Positions 1 to 9,792 of a stretch of 64,000 nucleotides of DNA are shown piece after piece. How positions within the stretch are numbered: the stretch's first letter is position 1; each line of letters starts with the position of its first letter. The position numbers and the translations under genes are program-made. A model generated the notes under the pieces. It made no database searches, had not been told where the DNA came from, and worked only from the letters and a program-made list of their open reading frames with translations. This DNA comes from Scilla litardierei (taxonomy: Eukaryota; Streptophyta; Magnoliopsida; Asparagales; Asparagaceae): NCBI GenBank assembly GCA_030789695.1, contig CM061142.1:282164165-282228164 (forward strand), in the 5' to 3' direction.

Positions 1-734
1 TCGTCGTCGTTAGCTTGAAGAGCTAATGGTGTGGAAGCTTTGGTCTTCTCTTCAGGTTTCTCTCTGGCTTCTATACTCTGCAACTCAAGCTCATGTGACA
101 TTAGGTTGCCTATCAAGTCCTCCACTTTCATTGTTGACAAGTCCTTAGCTTCTTGAATAGCGGTGACTTTAGGCCTGAACGAGCTTGGTAGCGCCCTTAA
201 GATCTTTCGTACCTATTCATGGCTAGAGTATGGCTTACCGAGGGAACTGGATTTGTAGACGATGTCCGTGAACCTCGCAAACATCTCTTTCACAGATTCT
301 GTTGGTAGCATGCGAAAGCTCTCATACTCTGTGCAAAGCAACGCAAGTCTGGATTCCTTCACTTGCGATGTTCCCTCGTGGGTCACCTGCAGAGTATGCC
401 AGATTTCATGCGCAGTTATACAATGTGAGATACGATTAAATTCAGATTTATTAAGAGAGCATATAAGTGCATTCATAGCTTTACCGTTAAGAGTATAAAG
501 TTTCTTATCAGCTAAATCCCACTTGTCTTTAGGCTTAATTATAACAGTGTCTTCAATTTTAATAGTGGGCAGACTATAACCATTTTCAACAATATCCCAC
601 ACATCATAATCTACAGACACTAGATATATTTTCATCCTAGCCTTCCAATAAGCAAAGTCTACACCATTAAATTTTGGGGGACGGGCTATAGACTGACCTT
701 CAGCAAAAGCACAATCAGATATATTCATGGTCAT
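1..734 (-). pseudogene. gag: Copia gag (UBN2/DUF4219-type), element A, broken and partial
   Basis: The Gag capsid polyprotein would assemble the cytoplasmic virus-like particle. It begins MTMNISDCAFAEG at 734, about 30 nt after the PBS. The N-terminal block with PPKFNGVDFAYWKARM is the typical start of the plant copia gag/UBN2 family, followed by the conserved EIWHTLQVTHEGTSQVKESR stretch. The frame is open to a TAG at 213-215, after PYSSHE. The same frame then continues with gag-like sequence to position 1 (VRKILRALPSSFRPKV and on), so this is one nonsense change in a longer gag rather than a natural end. The zinc knuckle and pol lie outside the window. Domain assignment is by pattern recognition only. 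Confidence 0.8.
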
Positions 735-764
735 CTAAAAATCTAGACTAGATCCTCTAAACTG

Positions 765-776
765 GCTTTGATACCA
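765..776 (-). other. Primer-binding site, tRNA-iMet type (element A)
   Basis: On the minus strand this reads TGGTATCAAAGC, one base from the usual plant TGGTATCAGAGC complement of initiator tRNA-Met. It is separated from the LTR end by 2 nt (777-778). Confidence 0.8.
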
Positions 777-778
777 CT

Positions 779-1156
779 TGTTGGATCTGGATCGTAGCCT
801 AGAGGGGGGGTGAATAGGCTAATAAAATTATTCGTGCAACCCACGAACAATCCCACGCAGTTATAGGCACAGACAGGACAATAAAATAGCAAACACGGAA
901 TACACACAGATTTACCCTGGTTCGGTCGTCCCCACGACCTACTCCAGCCCCCGAAAGCAAATACTAGATAGATATGTAAACCTGTACAGCTACAATGAGT
1001 CAAGATCCCAAATCTACTCTCACCTAGCTCGTACGCACACCACGTGCTCTACACTATCAATCTAGTCAGATGCTCTCCCTCCGTGACGACTCCCACAGTC
1101 GTCAAGTCCCCAAAAAGTAACACAGATGGTAAAGTTTCCCCTACGAGGATCTAACA
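779..1156 (-). repeat. 5' LTR of copia element A
   Basis: The 378-bp LTR begins on the minus strand TGTTAGATCC and ends GGATCTAACA-like at CAGATCCAACA, giving short inverted ends. It contains the CTAGAGGGGGGGTGAATAGG block (797-818 region, plus strand) that recurs in many plant copia LTR ends and is seen again in LTR S at 18570. Only one LTR is in the window, so the boundary rests on TG...CA and the adjacent PBS. Confidence 0.75.
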
Positions 1157-1161
1157 CAACA

Positions 1162-2541
1162 ACTACACAAAATAATGATAAATAGAGTTTAGGAATCTCA
1201 GTTTGTGTAGCGGCGATGTCCTCGTCAATCAGCACGGGTCAGATCTCGTCTGACGTAGATGTAGTCTCTGATATCCCCTCAAAAGTTCTGCTCCATTCCC
1301 GATGAAAACTTGCGCCTTCTCCAAAAAAAAACTGAACGTTGCGGCACTTGGCTCTTCAAGATTTCGCAAAGAAAATACAATGATGCGCCTGCTGCCCTCT
1401 TAGTCTTGCGCGAGCTCGCGTCTTCCAAGAATTTTTGCGGATTGCTGCTAAAAATTGATTTGATCTTCAGATGTGCTCTTAAGATTTTTTAAGGAGAGAA
1501 CAACAAGGTTATATGCTAATTGCTCAGGGAAAAGGAATTGTTTTTGGCCCGTGCGTGACCTGCAACCTGCACAAAAAGAGGAGCTTTGAAACTTTGATTA
1601 TTCCAAAAAAAACACAATATGATTCGGCCACTTGTGCTTTGAGATTTTCAAAGAGAGAAGAAAACAAGGAAAAAAAAGAATTAAGGCATGTGCTCTTGGC
1701 CCTAGGTGTTTCAAAGAGAAGAACAAAACTGCTCCCTCTCCAAAATCAATTCGGCCTGTCTGTGAAGTTTAGTACGGCTCTTCAAAAATATTTCGAAGGG
1801 AAGGAGATTTGCTCTTCTCTGGTTTCGGCTTCTTGAATTCGGCACTGGGGTTTTTGAGAGGGGATGTGATTAAAACAACCGGCCTTGTGTGTTTTTATTT
1901 TGAGCTCTCAGGCTGTAGGGGAAATGAGATTTTGTGAAAGAAAAATATTTCGGCTTGCCCTCTTTTTTTATTGATGCGGCTGGCCCTGCCGTTTTCCAAA
2001 TTTTTGTTTTGCCTTAGGGTTTACAAAAAAAGGAGGCTTAGGAGATAACGCAGGCTGCCTTTTTTTGTTATCTCCCTTTTTTGATCAAAAATTCGGCTTC
2101 CCCTTAAAAAGATGGCTCTGTTTACAAAATGTTGTGTGGTTGTTGCTTTTGTTTTTTTAGGGAATGTTTTTTTTTGTTTGGTTTTGCAAAGGGATGACCG
2201 ATAGAAAAATGCGGCCCACACACACATTGATATTCAAAAGGAATTTAGCTGTATTTTTTTGGCTCCAGAGAATTTGCAAATTTTGTATGCTTGCAAATAT
2301 TGTGCACAGCTCCCGGAAATTGCAAGATGAATTTGAGGCAGGTTCTTGGGACTTGAGGGTTTGTTGAAGATGCAAACAAAATTCGGTCTCCTCTCCTGAC
2401 TCTCTCGTTGTACATTGACCAAGTCCTTCCGTGAATTAATCACACGTTCGCCATTCCTGAAACACTCAACACACACGTTAAAAATGTTCACACATGTTTG
2501 TTATCATCAAACACAAAGTTCATAGATCGTTGCTACCAACA
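1162..2541 (-). mobile_element. Probable SIRE-like LTR fragment E
   Basis: Read on the minus strand, the piece starts TGTTGGTAGC at 2541 and soon has TTTGATGATAACAAACATG, the kind of LTR start seen in SIRE/Maximus copias (compare TTTTGATGATGAGC in solo LTR S). The right flank AATAC (2542-2546) would be its TSD. On the other side element A is inserted, so the far end is not visible. The body is AT-rich with recurrent CTCTTCAAG/TTTCAAAGAGAGAAG motifs, and I see no coding domain in it. The short open frames are chance. Confidence 0.45.
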
Positions 2542-3079
2542 AATACAACTAGGGAACTTCAGAGAGAAGCCCCTATCTTCATTGCCTTCAGCTCCTTTTT
2601 GGTGTCCTTCGGTCTTCTTTTAACATTTATATCCTCACTTACAAATTTCTCTCAAAAAAAGAAAAATTGCAGGAAATTAAAAGGTGTCGGAAACCTGGCT
2701 GATCCCTAAAAACATAGCCTAATTTGCACATCCACGCAGATAATATATTGGAAACATACAACCACGCAGATAATCAATCACAGGCATGTAAAGATTAATT
2801 TAAATAATCTAAATTGTGACGCGCAAAAATTTATTTTGAAAAACTTTTACCTTTGATCCATATTTTAATGTTTTGTTTACCGCTTTAAAACCCTTTAAAT
2901 TTTCTTTTAATTATTTTTGGCTTTTTAGGGCCAAAAATAAAAGAAGAAAAATTATTTATGTAAATGAGCTAATTTTCTGGCCTTTTGGGCCATGAAAACA
3001 ACCCATTAGGGTTAATTTGGGCCTCCCCCGAAAAATTGGCCCGTTTAGGGTTAGGGTTTCGGAAAACCCTAGGGGGGCC

Positions 3080-3390
3080 CGCGACGTATCGCCGCGACGG
3101 CTGGCCGCGCAGAACGCGGCAGCCGTGGCGGCGGCGGGCCGCGGCCTGCGGGCCGCGGCCGCCGCAGCGGCGGGCCGCGGCCTGCAGGCCACGGCACGGG
3201 GCCGCGGCTGCCGGCCGGGGCCTGCAGGCCGCGGCACGGGGCCGCGGCTTCAGTCCGCGGCCTGAGGCCGCGGCTGCTTGCCGCGGCCTATGGCCGCGGC
3301 ACGGGGCCGCGGCCGCCGGCCACGGCCTTAGGCCGCAGCTGCTTACCGCGGCCTATGGCCGTGGCCACCGGCGGCGCTTGTGAGGCGCCG
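3080..3390. repeat. GC-rich palindromic tract in leader of copia B
   Basis: Roughly 300 bp of nearly pure G and C made of repeated GGCCGCGGCCTGCAGGCC-like palindromes with recurring GGCACGGGGCCGCGG. The many open frames across it on both strands are compositional artefacts. Its position matches the GC-rich tracts in the C1, C2 and D leaders. Confidence 0.8.
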
Positions 3391-3750
3391 CCGTTTCGCC
3401 TTACGGCGTGCGGAGATTTTGGATCAAAGGGGGATAAAAACCGGATTTTTCAAGGATTTAGATTGCTAAAAACAGATTTTTATTGTTTTTAGGCATGCGG
3501 ATCTAAAAAAATGTGATTTTTACCGTGTTTTTAAACTTTTTGATCCTAAAAACATGCAGATCTAACGTGAAAAGCAAGTTAGATCTAAAAAGTTTTGATT
3601 TTTACATCTAGATTCGACAAAGGAATCTAGTCGACAGTTGGTGAAGGATGCCCTTTTCGCTCCCCGTTGAGAAGATTACGATCTTCTTGAATCTGAGCGA
3701 TTGATGGATCTCCTTCCCCGCGAGCCGCCGTCTCCTCCTACGAGCGTGAT

Positions 3751-3763
3751 CGTGCTGATAACG
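3751..3763 (-). other. PBS, tRNA-Ile anticodon-loop type (copia B)
   Basis: Minus strand CGTTATCAGCACG, directly abutting the LTR end ...CATAACA. From memory of plant tRNA-Ile(AAU), this is complementary to its anticodon stem-loop CGUGCUAAUAACG, with C opposite the wobble A (inosine in the mature tRNA). The same site is in C1 and C2. Confidence 0.65.
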
Positions 3764-3913
3764 TGTTATGAACGAGAAACAGATTTGGAGAAGGGGTTGA
3801 GGCTAGGAACCCCCTAGCCTCCTTTATATAGTATTCATAATGGGTACTCATGTGGGTGGATACCTAATAGGCCCAATGGGTCCTATTTATAACACGTAGG
3901 ACAAAGTCCAACA
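3764..3913 (-). repeat. 5' LTR of copia element B
   Basis: 150 bp. Minus strand starts TGTTGGACTTTGTCC and ends TTCGTTCATAACA, with TATA-like TACTATATAAAGG inside (plus-strand 3823-3835 region). Short LTRs with a TTCATAACA end are shared with C2 (18024-18177). Confidence 0.75.
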
Positions 3914-4844
3914 CCCCTGCACACAGGACGACGCGATTCCCCATGGCCACGCCCTTCAATCTCCGATCATCAAGCGGATCATCTGCGGGACGTCGGACGT
4001 GGCAAAGACCCAATGAAGCCCCGGACGGAGGGGCAAATCCCTCCTCAGGCCAAGCAAATAGGGATGGGGCTGAGCCCCACGGCCAATTGACGGAGAAGGG
4101 CGCGTATCCCTAAGGCCAAACAACGGAGGATGGGTGCCAGAGCCTCACGGGTCAACGGAGATGGGGTCACAGCCCTACAGCAAAGGTCAGGCAATCGACA
4201 TGGGGAGGGGGGCGCATCCCCTTGCCGTGCGATCTACGGAGGGGGCGCATCCCATTGACGTTCGAGCGTCGATCGATGTTCTCAAAGGGTTGCGGTGATC
4301 CCACACAGGGAGGGGGGTGGACCCCTTGCGGCAAAGGCCGGATCTTTCTCCTGTGAACCCCCATGGCACCGACCTGTCTCCGACGAACCCCCATGCCACT
4401 GATCCATCTTTGGAGAACCATTATCCTTTTGGTGACATGAACCCTAGGGCTGCGCCATTTGCCGAACGACAATCACATGGCCAATTCAATAGGAGGGAGG
4501 GCAAAGCCCTAGTTCTGATCTAAGGGGATGCTAATCCCTTTGGCCGACGAACGGTGTGGCAAGTCTCCAGTGGCCATCGACTGGGAGTGCGGAGCCATGG
4601 CCGCGCGCAAGGGTGGCCTTACCATGGCCGAGCCTTGCAGGCCGAGCAATGGGAGGATGGGGACGAACCCCTTTGCCGGTGATCTCTTCATGTCCTCAGT
4701 CTGATACACGCAAATCTGAAGGAAAAATTAATTAATTGACATGAATTCCTCAAGATAGCTCTTATACCACTGTAGTAAATCAAAACAGTTTGGAACCCTA
4801 CACTTCTCTTAAATTCAATTATTCATAAAGGTTAATTGAAATTT
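3914..4844 (-). mobile_element. Copia element D: leader, PBS and start of 5' LTR
   Basis: Remnant of a minus-strand copia. The LTR begins (plus-strand view) TGTAGTAAATC at 4771 and is cut at 4844 by C1. A few further D bases (18017-18023) follow the C1 TSD at 18012-18016, before C2 starts. The PBS at 4758-4769 reads TGGTATAAGAGC on the minus strand, one base from the iMet consensus, with a 1-nt gap to the LTR. The 840-bp leader (3919-4757) is GC-rich, with recurrent GGGGGGCGCATCCC and AACCCCCATGCC motifs, and holds no recognisable gene. Element B is inserted at its left side. Confidence 0.65.
4758..4769 (-). other. PBS, tRNA-iMet type (element D)
   Basis: Minus strand TGGTATAAGAGC, one mismatch to TGGTATCAGAGC, 1 nt from the TGTAGTAAAT LTR edge at 4771. 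Confidence 0.7.
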
Positions 4845-5100
4845 TGTTATGAATGAGGGAGGCCTTTGGCCTCCCATCCTTCATTACCCACTTCATTGGT
4901 CCTCATTACTCACCCCTCCTTCATTACCCACTTCATTGGTCCCCATTACTATGAGTAATGGGGACTTTGGTCTCCTTGAGGCCCTCCATCTCCCCTCGCT
5001 ACATGAATATATAGAGAACCATGGCCTAGTGCCATGGTTACTCATTCTTTTGCTAAGAAAGTTTGCCTCTCTCTCTCTTGAGTTCTATCACTTTCCAACA
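4845..5100 (+). repeat. 5' LTR of copia C1
   Basis: 256 bp, TGTTATGAATGAGG...CTTTCCAACA. It is longer than its partner because the TTCATTACCCACTTCATTGG segment is tandemly duplicated at about 4880-4950. TATA-like TGAATATATAGAG lies at about 5003-5015. Confidence 0.92.
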
Positions 5101-5113
5101 CGTTATCAGCACG
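5101..5113 (+). other. PBS, tRNA-Ile anticodon-loop type (C1)
   Basis: CGTTATCAGCACG with no gap after the LTR. It is identical to the B and C2 sites and matches the complement of the tRNA-Ile(IAU) anticodon stem-loop, not a tRNA 3' end. Confidence 0.7.
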
Positions 5114-5494
5114 TGTTCTTCCTTGAGCAAGAATCCAACCCTAAAATCCCCACCAAATTGATCCCCTAGGCGCAAGGTATCTTTGGTTGCTGCGACGATT
5201 CATTGGAGCGTTGCGGCATTCCCGAAGCGTTCGGGAGCTCGGATCTTTATTTCTACGGTCGTCCCTAGATCATCGATCTAGAGGTATACTTCTTATTCCC
5301 GTAGATTACAACGGACTATACATAAAATTTTTTTACCTTGTTTGCATACAAGTAAAAATTAAAATAATACAAATAAAAATTTGTTTTTACAAAGTAATTT
5401 CTTCATATTGCCATGAAGAAGAACCGGAACGCCCCCCTTGGGATGGGGTCTAACGGGCGCCTCCCGCGGCCGAACCCCCCTGCAGGGGGGCGCC
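5114..5494 (+). other. C1 leader, part 1 (before N insertion)
   Basis: AT-rich stretch, then the start of a GC-rich tract with CGCCTCCCGCGGCCGAACC and CCCCCCTGCAGGGGGG (5455-5494). Element N inserted inside this tract. The tract resumes at 11813, and the TSD GCGCC lies at 5490-5494 and 11808-11812. No gene is seen. Confidence 0.8.
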
Positions 5495-7511
5495 TGCCTC
5501 GTCTCAAATGATGTGAGAACTACTCCCAAGCGCAGGAGATCGTGCAAGTAATATCCTGGTGAGTCCAGGTATCGAATCCGCGGGACAACTGACCTGCAAA
5601 ACTACGAACGTCAATCTGTAAAGAGTAATAATACGATGTTAGCCAACCACCTATCGAACACGAAGATATAGGATCAAGAGTATCAAATAGCAAAAGAAAA
5701 CGATATTTACGGTAACTTGGAGAGGGATACAAGTATGGGGAGCATGTGTTGGGTTTGATTTCGTTAGGGTGTGCACAATCAAAGAATATCAACACCTTTT
5801 CTATAACTCGACGTTTTGTCCGGTCAGGGCACGAGAACGTCGGAAATTATGGCGATCAAGCATATAGAAACGTGCCAAAAAATTATACAATTAAAATGGG
5901 GCGAAAAGATATAGAAGTCAATAATCACGACACCCTAACTACGTCAACACCAACACATATAAAGCGGATGCGCTACGGTTGTGAATTCATTAGGAGTTAA
6001 TAATCGCTGAAATATCATGTCTTTTATATAACTCAACGCTTCGTCCGGTCAGGGCACGAAGACGTCGGAAGATGAAACGATGAAAACTAGTCAAAGTGGC
6101 CGTATATGCATCACTAGCAACATTGATTTCATTAAACGATAAAAGCAATAATAAGTTCAGATTAGTGAACATAAATTGGCTAGCCTTGTCAGGGCCTAGC
6201 CATACGGGATGTAAATAATATCGACAATAAGCAAATGCCCAACAAATACGTTGTAGAAATCAATGTTACGAGTGATTTTGACATGAAAATAGGGCTAAAG
6301 ACATGAAATTCATCAACTAAATACTCCTAATTACATCACAACCATAGCACAATGAGATTAGCCACGCATGGTGCAAAAACAATCAAGTTTCATGGCCAAA
6401 TACATCGTTTTAATAGCCAAAATACAAAGAAATACACCAAATACGGGGTATAAATTCAAGAATTTATCACCAAATCTCCTCTTTAAAGCCCAAAACTCCT
6501 TTAGAATAGGAAGAATAGCCTCTGGAATTTTTCAGAATTTTCCCCTGGAGAAATACGCACAGTAGCTGCTCCAAAAGTCCCAAAATACGCCAGAATACCC
6601 CCCAAAACCCTAGAAATACGCTTATATAATAGCATTGCGGGTTTTGGGGGCTTAACGGGTCGAAACCCGCTCAAAATCCGATCCAAACCCGCTTAAATCG
6701 GTCGGCGCAAATGTGAGCCGTCGGATCGAGGCGGGATTCGATCACAAATCACCACGTGTCCTTCATTTTTCGCGCCCCGCCCGCTTCGCTTCGTTGCTTC
6801 GGGTTTGATTCGGATTCGCCATCGACCGTTTGATCTTCGATCTGCGTCTCGGATGAAGCCACGTAGCCGCTCCTTCGAATTCGCTGCGGGATGGATTCTA
6901 ACCGTTGGATTCGAGATCGGGCGGCTGAGATTCGACCGCTTCTTCGCTCGTCTCCGCTTCGCGCTAGGTCGTTGGATCATCATCCAACGTTCGATACAGC
7001 GCCGCGTCGCCCGCCTTGTTGATGCCGTTGGATTCTCGATCAGCAGACCACATCGCGCCACGTCACCAGTTGCTGAGTGCGAAAGCGGGAGAGATGCTGG
7101 CCGTAGGATCTCGATCCAACGCACCAGAATGAGCCACGTAGCCGCTTGCTGAGCGCCGTCGGATCTGAGCGGGAACGGCTCTGATGCTGCCACCGCTTGT
7201 GCCAAGATTCGTGCAAACTTATTTTAATTCCAATAAATGGTATTCTGCATTCAAAAATTCATAGAAATTAGCACAGATCTCAGAAAAATACAAATAAATA
7301 GTCGTTGGAATCGTGAGATCGAGACGATGCTAGGAAAAATATAAAAATGCAGAAATACACAATCAAATTCACGTTTTGTGCACAAATAGAGTAATTTCTC
7401 TAATAAATGATGATGAGAAAAATACGAATGTATTAGAGATAAATTAAGCATCATATGGGCACAAAATAGGACTAATAAGGGGGTTAAATATGTAATATTC
7501 ACTCCGAATCA
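5495..7511 (-). repeat. 3' LTR of element N
   Basis: 2017 bp, with plus-strand ends TGCCTCGTC...CCGAATCA. Near-copy of 9793-11807. It contains repeated CACGT/ATCCAACG-type motifs (6710-7170). The open frames at 5520-5795, 6693-7205 and elsewhere recur in the other LTR only because the LTRs are copies. Confidence 0.93.
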
Positions 7512-8711
7512 CACCCCCCCAACTAGCGTTTTGCTAGTCCCCAGCAAAAAGAGCGATAAATACGGATGATCAAATAAAAATTAATTCTATCAACCGCTTA
7601 TGGCGTGGCTCAACAATACGCTTTCCAACATGATCTTGACTATCAATATACACATCCATGACTAAGATCAATCACATGATGTTTTCTCTAATTTAGTATG
7701 AATAAATAACATACAAGCATCATTTTGCGCAAGCGAAAGTATAACACGTCGTTTTTCTCTAGTTTTCTTGTTTCCAAGGAATGGGCATCTCAAAAAGATC
7801 GTTCAAATCATGGGTATTGGAGTTGCTCAGTGTATTCATCATTTCTTTTCTCTTATTGGTTCTGCGTAACGCGCATCAAGCAACATTTGCAGAAAAAAAG
7901 TATAACTTGGATCGCTCCATCAAATGAGTGAGTTTCCTGTCAATGGCTCCCAAACCAGACGATAACAGGGCGTTAGGCCAAAAAGGACCCCTCGGACTGT
8001 ACTACTCGAGCCAACCAAGTTATTTATTAGTGACATACTTATTCATTTTCTTCATTTTTCTTCTTCTTTTTTCTTTTCATAAGCAACTCAATACCCATTT
8101 TTCTTGAACAAAGCATTAATAACCAAGGCCAAACTCCTCTTCAACTTGAAGACTTTTCAAAAAAAATCGTGTATACTCAAGCTTTTTCATCACCTTTAGC
8201 ATGCATGTAATAAATTCAAACTATTTCGAGATATTAATCATGTCAATTGAAAATTTTTCATGAATAGCATATTAACGTTAATTCATGGAGGAAAAAAAAT
8301 TAATTCAAGCAATAAACAATTAGCTAGAACTCAGTTAATGCATAATCATCCGCATTTGAGGTATACGAAGGAGTTTAAAATGGTGAGATTTGGTGGGTCA
8401 TTCTTTCCTTATGCCATGCGTTTCAAAAAAAATCCTAAGGTCTCATACACACCCCCCAACTAAAGATGGACATTGTCCTCAATGTCGAAAGGGGTACGAG
8501 TTTATTCAAGCAAGCATCCTAGAAAGCAAATAAAATTCTACACTACTGGAAAGAACACACCGTGTTCAAATGGCGGATCCTGAATCTTTAATGGTGGAGG
8601 AAGTTATTCAATTTGTTCCTTGCGCTCCTCAGCGAGTAATCTTCCTCCTTTAGCTAAATTGGACTCCAGCAACACAACTCCAAGCATCTCTATAAGCTGT
8701 TTACCAATGTC
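7512..8711 (-). other. 3' noncoding region of N, with PPT and hairpin
   Basis: No gene is seen. Next to the 3' LTR on the minus strand is TTGGGGGG (PPT, about 7513-7522), preceded by the hairpin CTAGCAAAACGCTAG (7523-7537). Farther in, about 7965-8035, is a block also found at about 29885-29945 in Athila, containing GCTCGAGTAGTACAGTCC on the minus strand. Its conservation without an ORF suggests a cis role, such as RNA packaging or 3' end formation (inference). Confidence 0.75.
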
Positions 8712-9668
8712 CTACAGGAGACGAGTTATGTCAGTCCGAATTATTTTAAAATTCTTTGCTACGAACATATTCCAAATATAGTCATCAAAATAGGTGAAGC
8801 AAAATAAAGCATGGTGATGACAACTCCCTGAAAAATGTGCACTACGCTCGGTATGATGCTCAGTCAATATGGAGAGGGGTAAATGATTTTGGGAAAAAAC
8901 TGGGGAAGGGAATGGTTCGGGCTCCATAGCGATATTCTTTAAACCAATGTCCCTAGTCGTCTCCTCCTCCTGTTCATCCAAAATTTCTCGCTCATCCTCT
9001 ACTTTGCACACACTTCCTGCCATGTCAATGTTTTCATTCGTGACTTCATCGTGACATGGCTCGCTCGATATACCTGCAATAGAAGATAAAGTCAAATTAG
9101 ATTTTGGAAATTGAATTTCAAACGATTTATATTCTTCTAAGCAAGTGGAAATCAGCGTAAGATTTTCAATTGATTGCTGAATTTGCAGACTCCGAGCAAG
9201 GAAGTTTTCTTGGAATTGATGGGATGTGGCCTCATGTGTCTGAATGAGCAATTGAACTTCCTCTTTCAAGTGGTGCAAAGGTACGTCTACACTTTGCTCC
9301 TCTGGATCAAGGCTTGAAGGCTCCGTTGAATCGCACTCTGAAGTCTCTTTCAGGATTTCTTCGTCCTCTTGCAAAGACTCCATATAATTCCACGCCTATG
9401 TCGGCGTCATGACTCCCAAGAATTCCTGCAGCTGTGGTCGTAGTCCACCTAGAAAGGACTCCATAAGTTCTTTCTTCGTAAACCCATGCTGCGGATAGCT
9501 CGATATTATGTCTGTGAATCTCCTCCAGGCCTGAAAGAAAGTTTCACAATCATTCTGATTAAAACCAATGATCTTGAGCTTCTCCATCCTATGTTTGTGT
9601 GCCTTATAATATTCTGCATCATACAAATTGTTCGTGCAATAGAATTTCATGTATTCCATATACTCCAT
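8712..9668 (-). pseudogene. gag: Gag-like protein of N, with one internal stop
   Basis: The N-terminal part (9668-9396) is the gypsy retrotransposon gag type: ETFFQAWRRFTDIISSYPQHGF, then a GLRPQLQEF segment. A TAG at 9396-9398 interrupts it. The same frame continues through AWNYMESLQED into a 223-residue acidic region (8712-9383) rich in E, D and S and probably partly helical. It ends without a zinc knuckle or any pol domain. It is distinct in sequence from the Athila gag at 23798, so N did not arise by simple deletion of that copy. Confidence 0.7.
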
Positions 9669-9768
9669 TTCTTAAAGAGAAAACAAAAAAATCCTAGACT
9701 ATAAGATGGAAGGCTCTCACCGAATGTTCCTCCAAACGAACTGAAATCGTAGATCACAAGTACTGTTA

Positions 9769-9786
9769 TCCCCGGCAACGGCGCCA
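9769..9786 (-). other. PBS, tRNA-Asp (element N)
   Basis: Minus strand TGGCGCCGTTGCCGGGGA, matching the 3' end of plant tRNA-Asp as used by Athila elements. It lies 6 nt from the LTR (9787-9792). Same site as 23665-23682. Confidence 0.88.
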
Positions 9787-9792
9787 AAAACT

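Larger units (their letters stand above)
1..1156 (-). mobile_element. Copia element A, 5' part only (runs off left edge)
   Basis: Minus-strand Ty1/copia retrotransposon. Reading leftward from 1156 it has a 5' LTR (779-1156), a tRNA-iMet-type PBS (765-776), and a gag that runs off the window edge. The bases just outside the LTR, CAACA at 1157-1161, are the expected right TSD copy; the left copy is off-window. Its host sequence is the probable SIRE-like LTR E. Confidence 0.85.
2542..3913 (-). mobile_element. Copia element B: 5' LTR and part of long leader
   Basis: Minus-strand copia related to C1 and C2. It has a 150-bp 5' LTR (3764-3913), an abutting PBS (3751-3763) and a leader running left to 2542, where LTR E interrupts it. 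Leader landmarks shared with C1 and C2 are a GC-rich palindromic tract (3080-3390), a GGGATCAGCC block (about 2690-2703), and TTTTGAGAGAAATTTGTAAGTGAGG-like sequence around 2630-2660 with a GTAAGT splice-donor match. No gag or pol of B is in the window. Immediate right flank is CCCCT (3914-3918). Confidence 0.7.

Noticed and set aside
1310..2709. Several 60-107 codon frames as possible host genes
   Set aside because: AT-rich, no recognisable domain, inside probable LTR E and the leader of B.
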